A stretch of DNA of 64,000 nucleotides, from the NCBI RefSeq assembly GCF_900129555.1, contig NZ_FQWC01000008.1, positions 124,001 to 188,000 of the forward strand, given 5' to 3'. The notes beneath the pieces were generated by a model that made no database searches, was not told where the DNA came from, and saw nothing but the letters and a program-made list of their open reading frames with translations. The position numbers and the translations under genes are program-made. Source of the DNA: Flavobacterium defluvii. GTDB taxonomy: Bacteria > Bacteroidota > Bacteroidia > Flavobacteriales > Flavobacteriaceae. The first letter of the stretch is position 1. Each line of letters opens with the position of its first letter. This document shows, piece after piece, positions 16,895 to 25,165 of the stretch.

Positions 16895-17361
16895 TGGAAA
16901 AGAAAACTAAAATTAGTGCCCAGGAGGGCCAGCAGGAAATTCTGATTACAAGAGAATTTGATCTTCCGCTGGAATTACTTTTTAAGGCTTACGCCGAAGC
17001 CGAAATTGTAGAACAATGGATGGGAACGAAAGTTTTGAAATTAGAAAACAAAAAATCTGGCAGCTGGCAGTTTGAAACCAAAGATCAAAACGGAAATATC
17101 ATATTTAGTGCCAATGGTGTTATTCATGATTTTGTTCCCGAAAAAAGAATTGTGAGAACATTTGAAATGGACAATGTCAATTTTGCACCTCAATTAGAGT
17201 TTTTAGAATTCGAAAAACTGACTGATGATAAGAGCAAATTAACCATTCAAACCATCTATAAATCGGTTGAACATCGAGATTTTCAGCTAAAATTACCATT
17301 TGCACAAGGTCTGAATATGGCGCACAACCGCTTAGAAGAAATCGTAAAACAATTAAAATAA
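16894..17361 (+). CDS. SRPBCC (AHSA1-like) domain protein
   Basis: A 155-residue START-like/SRPBCC protein: REFDLPLELLFKAYAEAE begins the hydrophobic-cavity fold, followed by WMGTKVLKLE, and QLEFLEFEKL with a terminal long helix. Such proteins bind lipids or hydrophobic small molecules and are often co-encoded with ArsR-like repressors. It overlaps the ArsR stop, so the repressor and this protein are translationally coupled; it may help sense or process the inducer. Confidence 0.87.
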   Translation: MEKKTKISAQEGQQEILITREFDLPLELLFKAYAEAEIVEQWMGTKVLKLENKKSGSWQFETKDQNGNIIFSANGVIHDFVPEKRIVRTFEMDNVNFAPQLEFLEFEKLTDDKSKLTIQTIYKSVEHRDFQLKLPFAQGLNMAHNRLEEIVKQLK

Positions 17362-17367
17362 ATTATC

Positions 17368-17736
17368 ATGAGCAAAAGAAACAAAATTATCTACTGGATT
17401 GCGACGCTTTGGCTTGCATTAGGAATGACTTCAACAGGAATAGTACAGGTTTTAAAAATCAAAGAAGAAGCCGATATGATGACACATTTAGGTTATCCGC
17501 TTTACTTTTTAACTATTCTGGGCGTTTGGAAAATATTAGGCGTAATCGCTATTTTAATTCCGAAATTTCCTTTATTGAAAGAATGGACTTATGCGGGTTT
17601 CTTTTTTGCTATGAGCGGTGCTATTTTTTCTCATTTTGCAGTTGGAGATTCAGGAATCGAGTATTTTGGCCCATCATTATTGTTGGTTTTAACAATACTC
17701 TCATGGTATTTTAGACCTGCTGAAAGAAAATTTTAG
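17368..17736 (+). CDS. DoxX-family membrane protein
   Basis: A 122-residue four-helix membrane protein (hydrophobic runs about 8-28, 45-62, 70-90 and 96-115) with a DoxX-like GVWKILGVIAILIPKFPLLKEW stretch quoted here only in part: the WKILG and LKEWTYAG motifs are visible. It lies 6 bases after the SRPBCC gene, completing a three-gene operon. DoxX-like proteins are linked to redox and detoxification functions; the role here is inferred from company. Confidence 0.8.
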   Translation: MSKRNKIIYWIATLWLALGMTSTGIVQVLKIKEEADMMTHLGYPLYFLTILGVWKILGVIAILIPKFPLLKEWTYAGFFFAMSGAIFSHFAVGDSGIEYFGPSLLLVLTILSWYFRPAERKF

Positions 17737-17740
17737 TTTA

Positions 17741-17817
17741 TAGTCGCAGTCTCAGTTTGCAGTTTTTTTAAGACTGAAAACTGAGACTGAATGCTGAGAC
17801 TGAATGCTGCGACTGAA
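17741..17817. repeat. Imperfect inverted/tandem repeat between convergent genes
   Basis: AGTCGCAGTCTCAGT at the left is complementary to GACTGAATGCTGCGACT at the right. The right arm itself repeats CTGAGACTGAATG in tandem. A related CTGAGACAGAAAACTGAAAA piece occurs at about 30987-31006. It may act as a bidirectional terminator. Confidence 0.65.
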
Positions 17818-17826
17818 TAATTCAAT

Positions 17827-18990
17827 TTAAATAACTTCTTTAAAAAAATCCAATAAAAGTTTTAAATTATTTTCATCATGCATTGCTTCGGTTTGCTGAA
17901 GTGTAATTTCTGTAATTTCAGAAGTTCTGGCGCACATTTTTTTCTCGAAGAAACCTATTGCATCTTCCATGTTTGCAAATAAATCAGAAGTTAGTATTTC
18001 GTATAATTCCAGCGCGTCTGCCAAAGCCTGATTTGCTCCTTCTCCTGTGTACGGCGGCATACGATGTGCTGCATCACCAATCATTGTTAAATTTGATAAA
18101 GGCTTCCAGTATTGGTCTAATGGAAAATGATACATTGGACGCGGAATTATGGAAATTTCATTTGACTGAAAAAGTTCTTCGTATTTGGAACTCCAGTTTT
18201 TAAATTCTTCTTTGAACCATTCAGAAACAGATGTTTTATTTTTAAAATCAATTCCTGAATTTTTAACCCAGTTTTGTTCAGTTTTCATTCCAATTAAAAC
18301 TGTAAGTGTGCCATCCCCTTTTGTACTAAATAAAATTGTTTTTCCGTGTTCCAAAGCAAAAACTTTTCCGTCATTTACCAATTTCCATAAATTTGACGCA
18401 TTCTTTTCAGCATTATAAATATTAATTTCAATTGCTGTAACACCTGAAAATATGGGCTCAATATCTGTAATATATTTTCTAATTTTTGAATTTGCTCCAT
18501 CAGAAGCAATTACAAAATCAGCATAAGCAGTTGTACCATTTTCAAAAAAAATTTCCCAGCCCTTTCCAGAAGATTTCATTTCTGTAAATTTTGAATTCCA
18601 AACCACATTATCTTCTTTTAGTGAAGCAATCAATAAATCGCGTAAAGGGCCTCGATCTATTTCCGGACGAAAATGTTCATTTCCAAAATCTTCTTGAGGT
18701 TTTTCAGTGTGATCGTTAAATACAACATTCAAATTACGATCTACTATTTTCATTTTGTCTGCACCGGGACGATAATATTTTTTAAATTCATCCATTAAAC
18801 CGGCTTCCTGCATCGCTTTTAAACCCGTATCTTCATGTAAATCAAGTGTTGAACCCTGCTGACGAATGTTTTTATTCTCGTCTCTTTCATATACTTTTAC
18901 ATCTACACCTTTTTCCTGTAATAATCTGGCAAGAGTTAATCCGCCAGGACCGCCACCTATAATGGCTATTTTTTTATTATCTAATAACAT
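17827..18990 (-). CDS. FAD-dependent monooxygenase, Tet(X)-like family (paralogue 1)
   Basis: A 387-residue class A flavoprotein hydroxylase. It has the Rossmann FAD motif IGGGPGGLTLA (about 11-21), YERDE as the end of the second strand, the DG motif of NADPH-binding class A enzymes (ASDGANSKIRKY, about 163) and the GD motif TMIGDAAHRMPPYTGEGANQAL (about 303-324, pieces listed as GDAAHRMPP). It resembles Tet(X) more distantly than the gene at 20981. It is divergent from an AraC regulator (19086) with only 95 bp between, suggesting control by that regulator. Substrate unknown. Confidence 0.85.
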   Translation of the reverse strand: MLLDNKKIAIIGGGPGGLTLARLLQEKGVDVKVYERDENKNIRQQGSTLDLHEDTGLKAMQEAGLMDEFKKYYRPGADKMKIVDRNLNVVFNDHTEKPQEDFGNEHFRPEIDRGPLRDLLIASLKEDNVVWNSKFTEMKSSGKGWEIFFENGTTAYADFVIASDGANSKIRKYITDIEPIFSGVTAIEINIYNAEKNASNLWKLVNDGKVFALEHGKTILFSTKGDGTLTVLIGMKTEQNWVKNSGIDFKNKTSVSEWFKEEFKNWSSKYEELFQSNEISIIPRPMYHFPLDQYWKPLSNLTMIGDAAHRMPPYTGEGANQALADALELYEILTSDLFANMEDAIGFFEKKMCARTSEITEITLQQTEAMHDENNLKLLLDFFKEVI

Positions 18991-19085
18991 AATTTTTTCT
19001 TTTTTTGTTTGTTTAAATTTTCATTACAAAATTATATTTACCTTTATAGATAAAATACCCATTTTTGATATTAAAATAGTCGTAA

Positions 19086-20048
19086 ATGAAAATTGAAGTT
19101 GTAGATAAAAACGGTTCAGGAATACTTCAAAAATTTGCAGATGCAATTGGAGCTTCTGTTCGGGGGCGTTTTATTGACATTCCAAAAAATCTTGGCGAAG
19201 GCTATATGACCGGTTTTACCTGGGGAAATGATTTGCGTATGATGATTCGGAATTATTATTTGAAAGAAGAAATTGTTCTCGAACGCAAAAATGAAATCCC
19301 TGAAGGTCAGGAAAATGTAATCTTTTTTCTCAGCGGAATCTTCGATTCTGCAGCGAAACAAAATGAAACCCTAAAAGCAGAACAACCAAATGTTTTTATT
19401 GCCATGCAGTCAGTTTCATCTGTAATTGCAATGCAGCAGAATACTTTTTTTAGAAGTATAACTATTTCAGCATCAAGAGAATATTTAAAGCATACATTTG
19501 GAGAGTTAAAACATTCAATAGTTTCAAATATACTTTCTTCAAAAGATACTTTTGTTTACGAAATAGGAATTTCTCAGGCAATGATCACAGCAGCGAGCGA
19601 AATGATTCATCAATCTGTTCCCGAAGGTTTAGATAATCATTTTCATAAATTAAAATGCGAGGAATTGTTGTGTCATATTTTTGCTTTGCTTTTGCAGCGC
19701 GAAGAAAGTCCGGCGAGCGGTATTCACATTAATGATATTAAAGCTTTGTATGCCATAAAATATCATTTACAGTCTAATCTTGATAAAGCTCCGGATATTG
19801 CTACACTGGCCAAAAAAGCCGGAATGAGTGAACCCAAACTTAGAAAATTATTCAGGCAGACTTTTGGAAAAGGCGTTTTTGAATATTATCAATCTATGCG
19901 AATGCAGGAAGCTGCCAGACTTTTAAGAGAAAGCCATTTATCAGTTTCAGAAGTGGGTTATCAACTTGGATTTTCTAATTTAAGCCATTTTTCAAGGGTT
20001 TTTGAACAATATATTGGTTTGAAACCAAAGAAATATTCTGTTCTCTAA
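19086..20048 (+). CDS. AraC-family transcriptional regulator
   Basis: A 320-residue regulator with a non-standard N-terminal domain (about 1-220) and a C-terminal AraC/XylS double helix-turn-helix (about 225-318): ATLAKKAGMSEPKLRKLF is the first HTH, VSEVGYQLGFSNLSHFSRVF the second, with the usual G-x-K-P-K-K-Y end. It is divergent from the flavin monooxygenase at 17827-18990 and is its most likely activator. The effector is unknown. Confidence 0.88.
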   Translation: MKIEVVDKNGSGILQKFADAIGASVRGRFIDIPKNLGEGYMTGFTWGNDLRMMIRNYYLKEEIVLERKNEIPEGQENVIFFLSGIFDSAAKQNETLKAEQPNVFIAMQSVSSVIAMQQNTFFRSITISASREYLKHTFGELKHSIVSNILSSKDTFVYEIGISQAMITAASEMIHQSVPEGLDNHFHKLKCEELLCHIFALLLQREESPASGIHINDIKALYAIKYHLQSNLDKAPDIATLAKKAGMSEPKLRKLFRQTFGKGVFEYYQSMRMQEAARLLRESHLSVSEVGYQLGFSNLSHFSRVFEQYIGLKPKKYSVL

Positions 20049-20153
20049 TAGTAATATTCACGTTTATAAAACAATTTCTGAAAGAAGTAAAATCTAATCT
20101 AAATTCTATGTTTCTATGTGTTTAAAATTAATTTTACAGAAATATTCTAGAAA

Positions 20154-20918
20154 ATGAGCTTAATAATTCAATCAGCCTTACCTGATGATTCGATTTCGCA
20201 TTTTGTGCACAGCTTTTGGATGCTTGAAAACAATACCGGAAAAGATATTCTGTCGACTATTTTACCAAACGGAATGGTCGATTTGGCTGTAATGAAAATT
20301 GATTCAGATAATTGGACAAAAACAATCAGAGGTTTAGATACAATTCCGAGTCAGATTACTATTCCTGCTGGAACCAAGATGTTTTCTATTGGTTTTAAAT
20401 TGCTTGCCGTTGAATATTTATTTGGAGATTCTATAAAAGACGTTTTAAATACCGGAAAGGTTATTTCTGATGAAATCTGGTATTTTGAAAAAACTGATTT
20501 AAGGACTTTTGAGAATTTTTGCAAAAGAGCTTTTCAAATCATAAGAGGTATTTCTATTGAAAATATTGACAGCCGGAAAAAGAAATTATTTGATCTTGTT
20601 TATTCTTTCGAAGGTTCGATCACAGTAAAACAACTCTCTGAAAATGTGTTTTGGAGCAGCCGCCAAATCAATCGTTACTTTAATCAGCAATTTGGTATTT
20701 CGTTAAAAACATATTGTAATATTCTGCGTTTTGGCTCATCTTTCAAACATATAAGCGAAGGAAATCTTTTTCCGGAGCAAAACTTCACAGACCAAAACCA
20801 TTTTATTAAAGAAATTAAAAAATATTCGGGCGTAACGCCAAAAGAATTAAGTAAAAATAAAGACAATCGTTTTATGGATATTGCAGCTATTAAAAAAAGT
20901 AATCCAAAAAACGACTGA
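20154..20918 (+). CDS. AraC-like regulator with DUF6597-type N-terminal domain
   Basis: A 254-residue regulator. The N-terminal half (about 1-130) matches the HSFWMLEN...ILPNGMVDLAVM pattern of DUF6597 domains found in front of AraC HTHs. The C-terminal half carries one clear HTH (VKQLSENVFWSSRQINRYF) and a weaker second helix pair ending in YSGVTPKEL. It lies 62 bp upstream of, and in the same direction as, the Tet(X)-like gene at 20981, which suggests they are linked. Confidence 0.8.
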   Translation: MSLIIQSALPDDSISHFVHSFWMLENNTGKDILSTILPNGMVDLAVMKIDSDNWTKTIRGLDTIPSQITIPAGTKMFSIGFKLLAVEYLFGDSIKDVLNTGKVISDEIWYFEKTDLRTFENFCKRAFQIIRGISIENIDSRKKKLFDLVYSFEGSITVKQLSENVFWSSRQINRYFNQQFGISLKTYCNILRFGSSFKHISEGNLFPEQNFTDQNHFIKEIKKYSGVTPKELSKNKDNRFMDIAAIKKSNPKND

Positions 20919-20980
20919 TTTTTACTATTCTGCATTCCCGCTGTTTTCCAATTTTGTAACATAATTTAAAGAATAAATAT

Positions 20981-22099
20981 ATGTTACTTACAAATAAAAA
21001 AACAGCCATTATAGGCGCCGGTCCAGTTGGTTTAACGATGGCAAAATTATTACAGCAAAAAGGCGTTGATGTCACTGTTTATGAGAGAGACAAAGATCCT
21101 CAAGCCAGAATTTGGGGCGGAACACTTGACTTGCATAAAGGTTCCGGCCAGGATGCTATGCAAAAAGCAGGATTACTGGAAAAATATTATGAAAAGGCTA
21201 TCCCGATGGGAAGAATTATGACCGATTATCTTGGAAATGTTTTATTTAGTAAAGAAACTTCTGTGGAAGAGCAATATGATGCTCCTGAAATTAATAGAAA
21301 TGATTTAAGAACATTATTAATCAATAGCTTAGAAAAAGATACAATTGTCTGGAACAGAAAACTGAACGAGATAAAAGAACAAAATGGAAAATGGATTTTA
21401 TATTTTGAAAATGAAAGTATCGAAAAAGCTGATTTTGTTATTGGTGCAAATGGCGGAATGACTTCGATTAGAAAATATATTACACATTCAGCAGTAGAAC
21501 TTACAGGAACATATATAATTCAGGGAGAAGTTTCTGAACCTGAAATAAAATGCCCTGATTTCCTAAAGTTGTGTGATGAAAAAATACTTATGACTTCAAA
21601 TAATGGAAATTTATTGGTTTCAAATCCTAAAAACACTAATGTTTTAAGTTATAATGTGATTTTTAAAATGCCTGAAAATCTGGAATTAGATTTTAAAGAT
21701 GCAGAAAATATTATTGATTTTTTGATGAATAAATTTTCAGATTGGGCCGAGTCCTATAAACAATTATTTCGTGCAACATCTTTCTTTACAGGATTGCCAG
21801 CTAAAAAAATAGCTGTTGATAAACCGTGGAAAAATGATCGTCCCTTACCTCTTACACTTATTGGCGATGCAGCGCATTTAATGCCTCCTTTTGCCGGACA
21901 AGGTGCAAATATCGGACTTCTGGATGCTTTAATTTTATCTGAAAATCTATTAAACGGAGATTTTGAAACCATAGAATCAGCAATTTTTGATTATGAAAAA
22001 CAAATGTTGATTTATGCTCAGGAAGCGCAGAAACAAACGAGAGAAAATGAAATAGAAATGCTTAAACCAGATTTTTCTTTTTTACGATTTGTTGATTAA
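20981..22099 (+). CDS. Tet(X)-like flavin monooxygenase (paralogue 2, close to tetracycline destructase)
   Basis: A 372-residue FAD enzyme aligning nearly end to end with Tet(X) as I remember it: IIGAGPVGLTMAKLLQQ at 10-26, YERD, GGTLDLHKGSGQ (46-57), PEINRNDLR, ANGGM, GDAAHLMPPFAGQG (295-308). FAD-binding residues are kept. Of the Tet(X) substrate contacts, Gln192 and Asp311 are retained (Q181, D296), but Arg213, His234 and Gly236 align with I202, S223 and N225. Flavin hydroxylation is well supported; tetracycline inactivation is not certain and the natural substrate may differ. It is downstream of an AraC-like gene. Confidence 0.88.
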   Translation: MLLTNKKTAIIGAGPVGLTMAKLLQQKGVDVTVYERDKDPQARIWGGTLDLHKGSGQDAMQKAGLLEKYYEKAIPMGRIMTDYLGNVLFSKETSVEEQYDAPEINRNDLRTLLINSLEKDTIVWNRKLNEIKEQNGKWILYFENESIEKADFVIGANGGMTSIRKYITHSAVELTGTYIIQGEVSEPEIKCPDFLKLCDEKILMTSNNGNLLVSNPKNTNVLSYNVIFKMPENLELDFKDAENIIDFLMNKFSDWAESYKQLFRATSFFTGLPAKKIAVDKPWKNDRPLPLTLIGDAAHLMPPFAGQGANIGLLDALILSENLLNGDFETIESAIFDYEKQMLIYAQEAQKQTRENEIEMLKPDFSFLRFVD

Positions 22100-22171
22100 T
22101 TTTTACTGTTTTGTGAGGAAAATAATTCTATCTTAGTAACAAAAAAAGAACCCGATTATTTATATCAAAAT

Positions 22172-22585
22172 ATGGAAAACTCACAAAATCAATCAGATGA
22201 TTCAATTCCGAAAGTGACAGGAATTGGCGGTATTTTCTTTTTTCTTGAAAATCCGAAGGAAACTAAAGAATGGTATGCCAGGAATTTAGGATTAGAAATT
22301 AACGAATGGGGTTCTGCAAGTTTTGAATCTAGAAATCTTGACAAACCAGACCAGATAGAATCTACGCAATGGTGTCCTTTTAAGAAAGGAGATGAATATT
22401 TTTCGCCCTCAAAAAAAGATTTTATGGTCAATTATCGTGTTCAGAATATAGAAGCTCTTTTAGAAAAACTGCGAGCAAACGGAGTTACGATTCTTGATGA
22501 TATTGAAACATATGAATACGGAAAATTTGTTCATATTATGGATACCGAAGGCAATAAAATAGAGCTTTGGGAACCTGTTTACTAA
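22172..22585 (+). CDS. VOC-family (glyoxalase-like) protein
   Basis: A 137-residue protein with the VOC fold: GIGGIFFFLENPKETKEWYA at the N-terminus and a final HIMDTEGNKIELWEP motif (Glu ligand) at the C-terminus. It resembles the bleomycin-resistance/extradiol subfamily. The substrate is unknown. It follows the Tet(X)-like gene by 72 bp on the same strand, so a role in the same detoxification locus is possible but not shown. Confidence 0.83.
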   Translation: MENSQNQSDDSIPKVTGIGGIFFFLENPKETKEWYARNLGLEINEWGSASFESRNLDKPDQIESTQWCPFKKGDEYFSPSKKDFMVNYRVQNIEALLEKLRANGVTILDDIETYEYGKFVHIMDTEGNKIELWEPVY

Positions 22586-22603
22586 CGATAATTAATAAAT
22601 TAA

Positions 22604-23146
22604 ATGAAAACAAAAGTTCAAATATTGAGAGAAGAAAAACATCTTACTCAGACTGAACTTGCCGAAAAATCGGGACTTTCATTACGAACTATACAAAGAA
22701 TTGAAGCAGGAAATATTCCGAAAGGTTTTACGCTTAAAGCTTTGGCTAAATCATTTGAAGTTGAACCTGAAAATTTAATTTTAAATTCAGAAATCGATCC
22801 TGAAATTAAACGTGCCAAACTGATTAATTTTTCTGCTTTGTCTTCTCTCATTATTCCTTTCGGCAATATAATTTTCCCTTCTATACTTACTTATAAATCA
22901 ACAGAACCAAAAGCAAAAGAATTAGGTAAAAGTATCTTGACAGTCCAGATTATTTACACTTTTGTTTTAGGAATATTGATGATAATAAGTCCGTTTATTC
23001 AGAAAGCATTTGCTATAAAATTCCCTTTATTTATTATCTTTTTAGTATTGCTAAAGATTATAAATATCTTCATAATCTTTAAAAATGCATTTAACTTAAC
23101 TCACAAATCAGATTTATATATAAAACTGAAATACAGTATTTTATAA
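22604..23146 (+). CDS. XRE-type HTH protein with C-terminal membrane helices
   Basis: A 180-residue protein: an N-terminal Cro/C1-type HTH (LTQTELAEKSGLSLRTIQRIE, about 13-33; split here as LTQTELAEKSG and SLRTIQRIE) followed by about three to four hydrophobic helices (about 72-95, 108-130, 135-165). This architecture (HTH plus DUF4870-like membrane part) is common in Bacteroidota and suggests a membrane-tethered regulator. It lies 18 bp after the VOC gene, probably in one operon. Confidence 0.8.
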   Translation: MKTKVQILREEKHLTQTELAEKSGLSLRTIQRIEAGNIPKGFTLKALAKSFEVEPENLILNSEIDPEIKRAKLINFSALSSLIIPFGNIIFPSILTYKSTEPKAKELGKSILTVQIIYTFVLGILMIISPFIQKAFAIKFPLFIIFLVLLKIINIFIIFKNAFNLTHKSDLYIKLKYSIL

Positions 23147-23234
23147 GCTTTGTCATCATATTGACGTAAAAATGTCATATCGTTTTTAAAGCCAGAATGC
23201 ATAACAATTCTCAATATTGCACAAAAAAATTGTA

Positions 23235-24173
23235 ATGAGAATAATTAAAAAAATTGTATTGGCTTTTTTAGCAGTTATTGTGCTGTCTTTAGCGGGAGGT
23301 TATTTTTATTTTGATAAGAATTTTTCGCCTCCAAAAAACTATCTTACAGTAAAAGGAAACGTTGATAATGTTTCTATAAAATGGATTTCGGATGGAGGAA
23401 ATCCTTATTCAGCTCTGCTTCTGCCTATTCAGATTCAGGGAATTGAAAAAACATTTTATATGCAGCTGGATTTTGGTTCTCCTGTAACGGTTTTCTATAA
23501 AAATTCACTTGAATCTTTTGGCGGATTTTTTTTAAAACAAATTCAATTTGATACAAAAGATGAAAATGTTTCATTAGACTTCAAAATTGAAAATTTAAAT
23601 ATTTCTTCAAAGAATTTTCAATTATTAAATTATGGGAAGAAAGTTGATTTTGAAAATCCGGATTCTGTGGATATTATTGGAACAATTGGAACCGATTTGC
23701 TTGAAAAAAGAACTGTTTTTCTGGATTTTAAAAATAATACAGTTTCATTTACTGAAAATGAAATTGGCAGCAGATTTCAAAAATTTGAATTCAAAAAACG
23801 AAAACTTTTATTTACGGCAAAAGTTGACAAACAGACTTTAAAATTGCTTTATGATTCGGGTACAAGCGGTTATGAACTGATTGTCAATGAAGAAGAATGG
23901 CAAAAATATAGAATCAAAAACAGTAAAATTAAAACCGAAAAAGGAAATTCCTGGGGAAATGTTCTAAAAGTAATTTCGGCACCAGCCAATACAAAAATGA
24001 AATTTGGAAATTCAGAGCTTAAAATTTCTGAAATAACCTATATAGAAGGAATTTCAAAAATGCAGGTTTTCCTCATGAAACGCTCTGGAATGCAGGGAAT
24101 GATTGGAAATAAAATATTTTTAAATCATAAACTGATTATTGATTGTAAAAATGAGAGGTTCAAGGTGGAATAA
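23235..24173 (+). CDS. Membrane-anchored retropepsin-like aspartic protease candidate
   Basis: About 312 residues. One N-terminal membrane anchor (about 5-27) is followed by a periplasmic beta-rich region. Two aspartate-centred loops are visible: LDFGSPVTVFY (first half) and YDSGTSGYELIV (second half, matching Asp-Ser/Thr-Gly), with FLDFKNNTVSF between them, as in retropepsin-like proteins of Bacteroidota. The first loop has Asp-Phe-Gly instead of Asp-Thr-Gly, so activity is uncertain. The start is the ATG at 23235, as the longer frame begins at TTG. Confidence 0.65.
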   Translation: MRIIKKIVLAFLAVIVLSLAGGYFYFDKNFSPPKNYLTVKGNVDNVSIKWISDGGNPYSALLLPIQIQGIEKTFYMQLDFGSPVTVFYKNSLESFGGFFLKQIQFDTKDENVSLDFKIENLNISSKNFQLLNYGKKVDFENPDSVDIIGTIGTDLLEKRTVFLDFKNNTVSFTENEIGSRFQKFEFKKRKLLFTAKVDKQTLKLLYDSGTSGYELIVNEEEWQKYRIKNSKIKTEKGNSWGNVLKVISAPANTKMKFGNSELKISEITYIEGISKMQVFLMKRSGMQGMIGNKIFLNHKLIIDCKNERFKVE

Positions 24174-24214
24174 ATATTTCTATCTTAGCTGTAAAATCAA
24201 TCAAAAAAACAAAG

Positions 24215-24574
24215 ATGGCAAATCAATACGAAGATTTAATTCATAAAGCTTATTCTGCTTTTAATGAAAGAAATATTGATAAGGCATTATCAACAATGCA
24301 AAAAGATGTTCAATGGTCTAAAGCCTGGGAAGGCGGATATATAATTGGACACGATGAAATTAAACAATACTGGACAAGACAATGGACAGAAATAAATCCG
24401 AAAGTTGAGCCGGTTGGTTTTGAAAAAAGAGAAAACGGAAGTCTTGAAGTTAAAGTGCATCAAAATGTAAAAGATTTGCAAGGCGGTTTAATTTTTGACG
24501 GTTTGGTAAAACATGTTTATACTTTTGAAGATGGTTTAATAAAAACTATGGATATTGAATTGATTGAGAATTAA
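24215..24574 (+). CDS. SnoaL/NTF2-like protein
   Basis: A 119-residue cone-shaped NTF2-like fold: an N-terminal helix-rich start (YEDLIHKAYSAFNERNIDKAL), then MQKDVQWSKAWEGGYIIGHDEI, and a C-terminal beta-sheet (HVYTFEDGLIKTMDIEL). Family members are small-molecule-binding enzymes or carriers. No catalytic residue can be assigned. A strong bidirectional terminator follows. Confidence 0.8.
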   Translation: MANQYEDLIHKAYSAFNERNIDKALSTMQKDVQWSKAWEGGYIIGHDEIKQYWTRQWTEINPKVEPVGFEKRENGSLEVKVHQNVKDLQGGLIFDGLVKHVYTFEDGLIKTMDIELIEN

Positions 24575-24612
24575 GGAATCAGAAAAATAAAATGAATAAT
24601 AAAATAATTCAT

Positions 24613-24648
24613 AAAAAAAGCTCTATTATTTCTATAGAGCTTTTTTTT
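24613..24648. terminator. Bidirectional terminator
   Basis: AAAAAAAGCTCTAT pairs with ATAGAGCTTTTTTTT across a TATTTCT-type loop, between the convergent SnoaL-like gene and the VOC gene. Confidence 0.88.
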
Positions 24649-25042
24649 ACATTCCCGGCCAATATAAAAAATTGAATTTATGTCCGTCTGGATCGGCAAA
24701 ACCAAAAGTATAGCCTTTTTCAAAATTTTCAGGTTCAGAAAAAATAGTACCGCCGGCTTTTTTAACCTTTTCAAGCCAAAGATCTACTTCTTCCCTACTG
24801 TCTGCAGATAAAGAAAAGATAGATTCGTTTTCGGTTTTCGTATTCGCCAGTTTTCCTCTCATAGCATTTTCAAATCTTTTGGCAGTAAAAAAATTGATTA
24901 TAAAATGATTTTCTGCAAAAATGAAACTTACCAGTTCATCTGTTTCTTTTCCATTTTGCTTAAAACCTAAATCGGTATAAAATTGTATTGTTTTTTGTAT
25001 ATCGTGTGTGACGAGGTTTCCCCATATTAATCTAGTTTTCAT
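24647..25042 (-). CDS. VOC-family (glyoxalase-like) protein
   Basis: A 131-residue VOC protein beginning LIWGNLVTHDIQKTIQFYTDLGF and ending FGFADPDGHKFNFLYWPGM (motif DPDGHKFNFLYW). It resembles lactoylglutathione lyase-type relatives of Bacteroidota. His and Glu candidates for metal binding are few, so it may bind substrate without metal catalysis. It is monocistronic and convergent with the SnoaL-like gene. Confidence 0.83.
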   Translation of the reverse strand: MKTRLIWGNLVTHDIQKTIQFYTDLGFKQNGKETDELVSFIFAENHFIINFFTAKRFENAMRGKLANTKTENESIFSLSADSREEVDLWLEKVKKAGGTIFSEPENFEKGYTFGFADPDGHKFNFLYWPGM

Positions 25043-25132
25043 AACTTTAATTTTTGAATTAACTAAAGTTAATGAATTAATTTTTGTTTTTTAGTTCTCA
25101 GTTTTTAAATCGACAAATTTAAAATAGCAAAA

Positions 25133-25160
25133 AAAAGCTGTTTCAATCCTGAAACAGCTT
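25133..25160 (-). terminator. Terminator of the beta-propeller gene
   Basis: On the minus strand, AAGCTGTTTCAGG pairs with its complement ATTGAAACAGCTT, followed by a long T-run. Confidence 0.82.
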
Positions 25161-25165
25161 CTTCT

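Noticed and set aside
17409-17714. Alternative plus-strand frame inside the DoxX gene
   Set aside because: Shadow frame; the DoxX frame has the expected membrane pattern and fits the operon.
20981-22099. Calling the gene tet(X) outright
   Set aside because: Three substrate-contact residues differ from Tet(X), so resistance function cannot be claimed from sequence.
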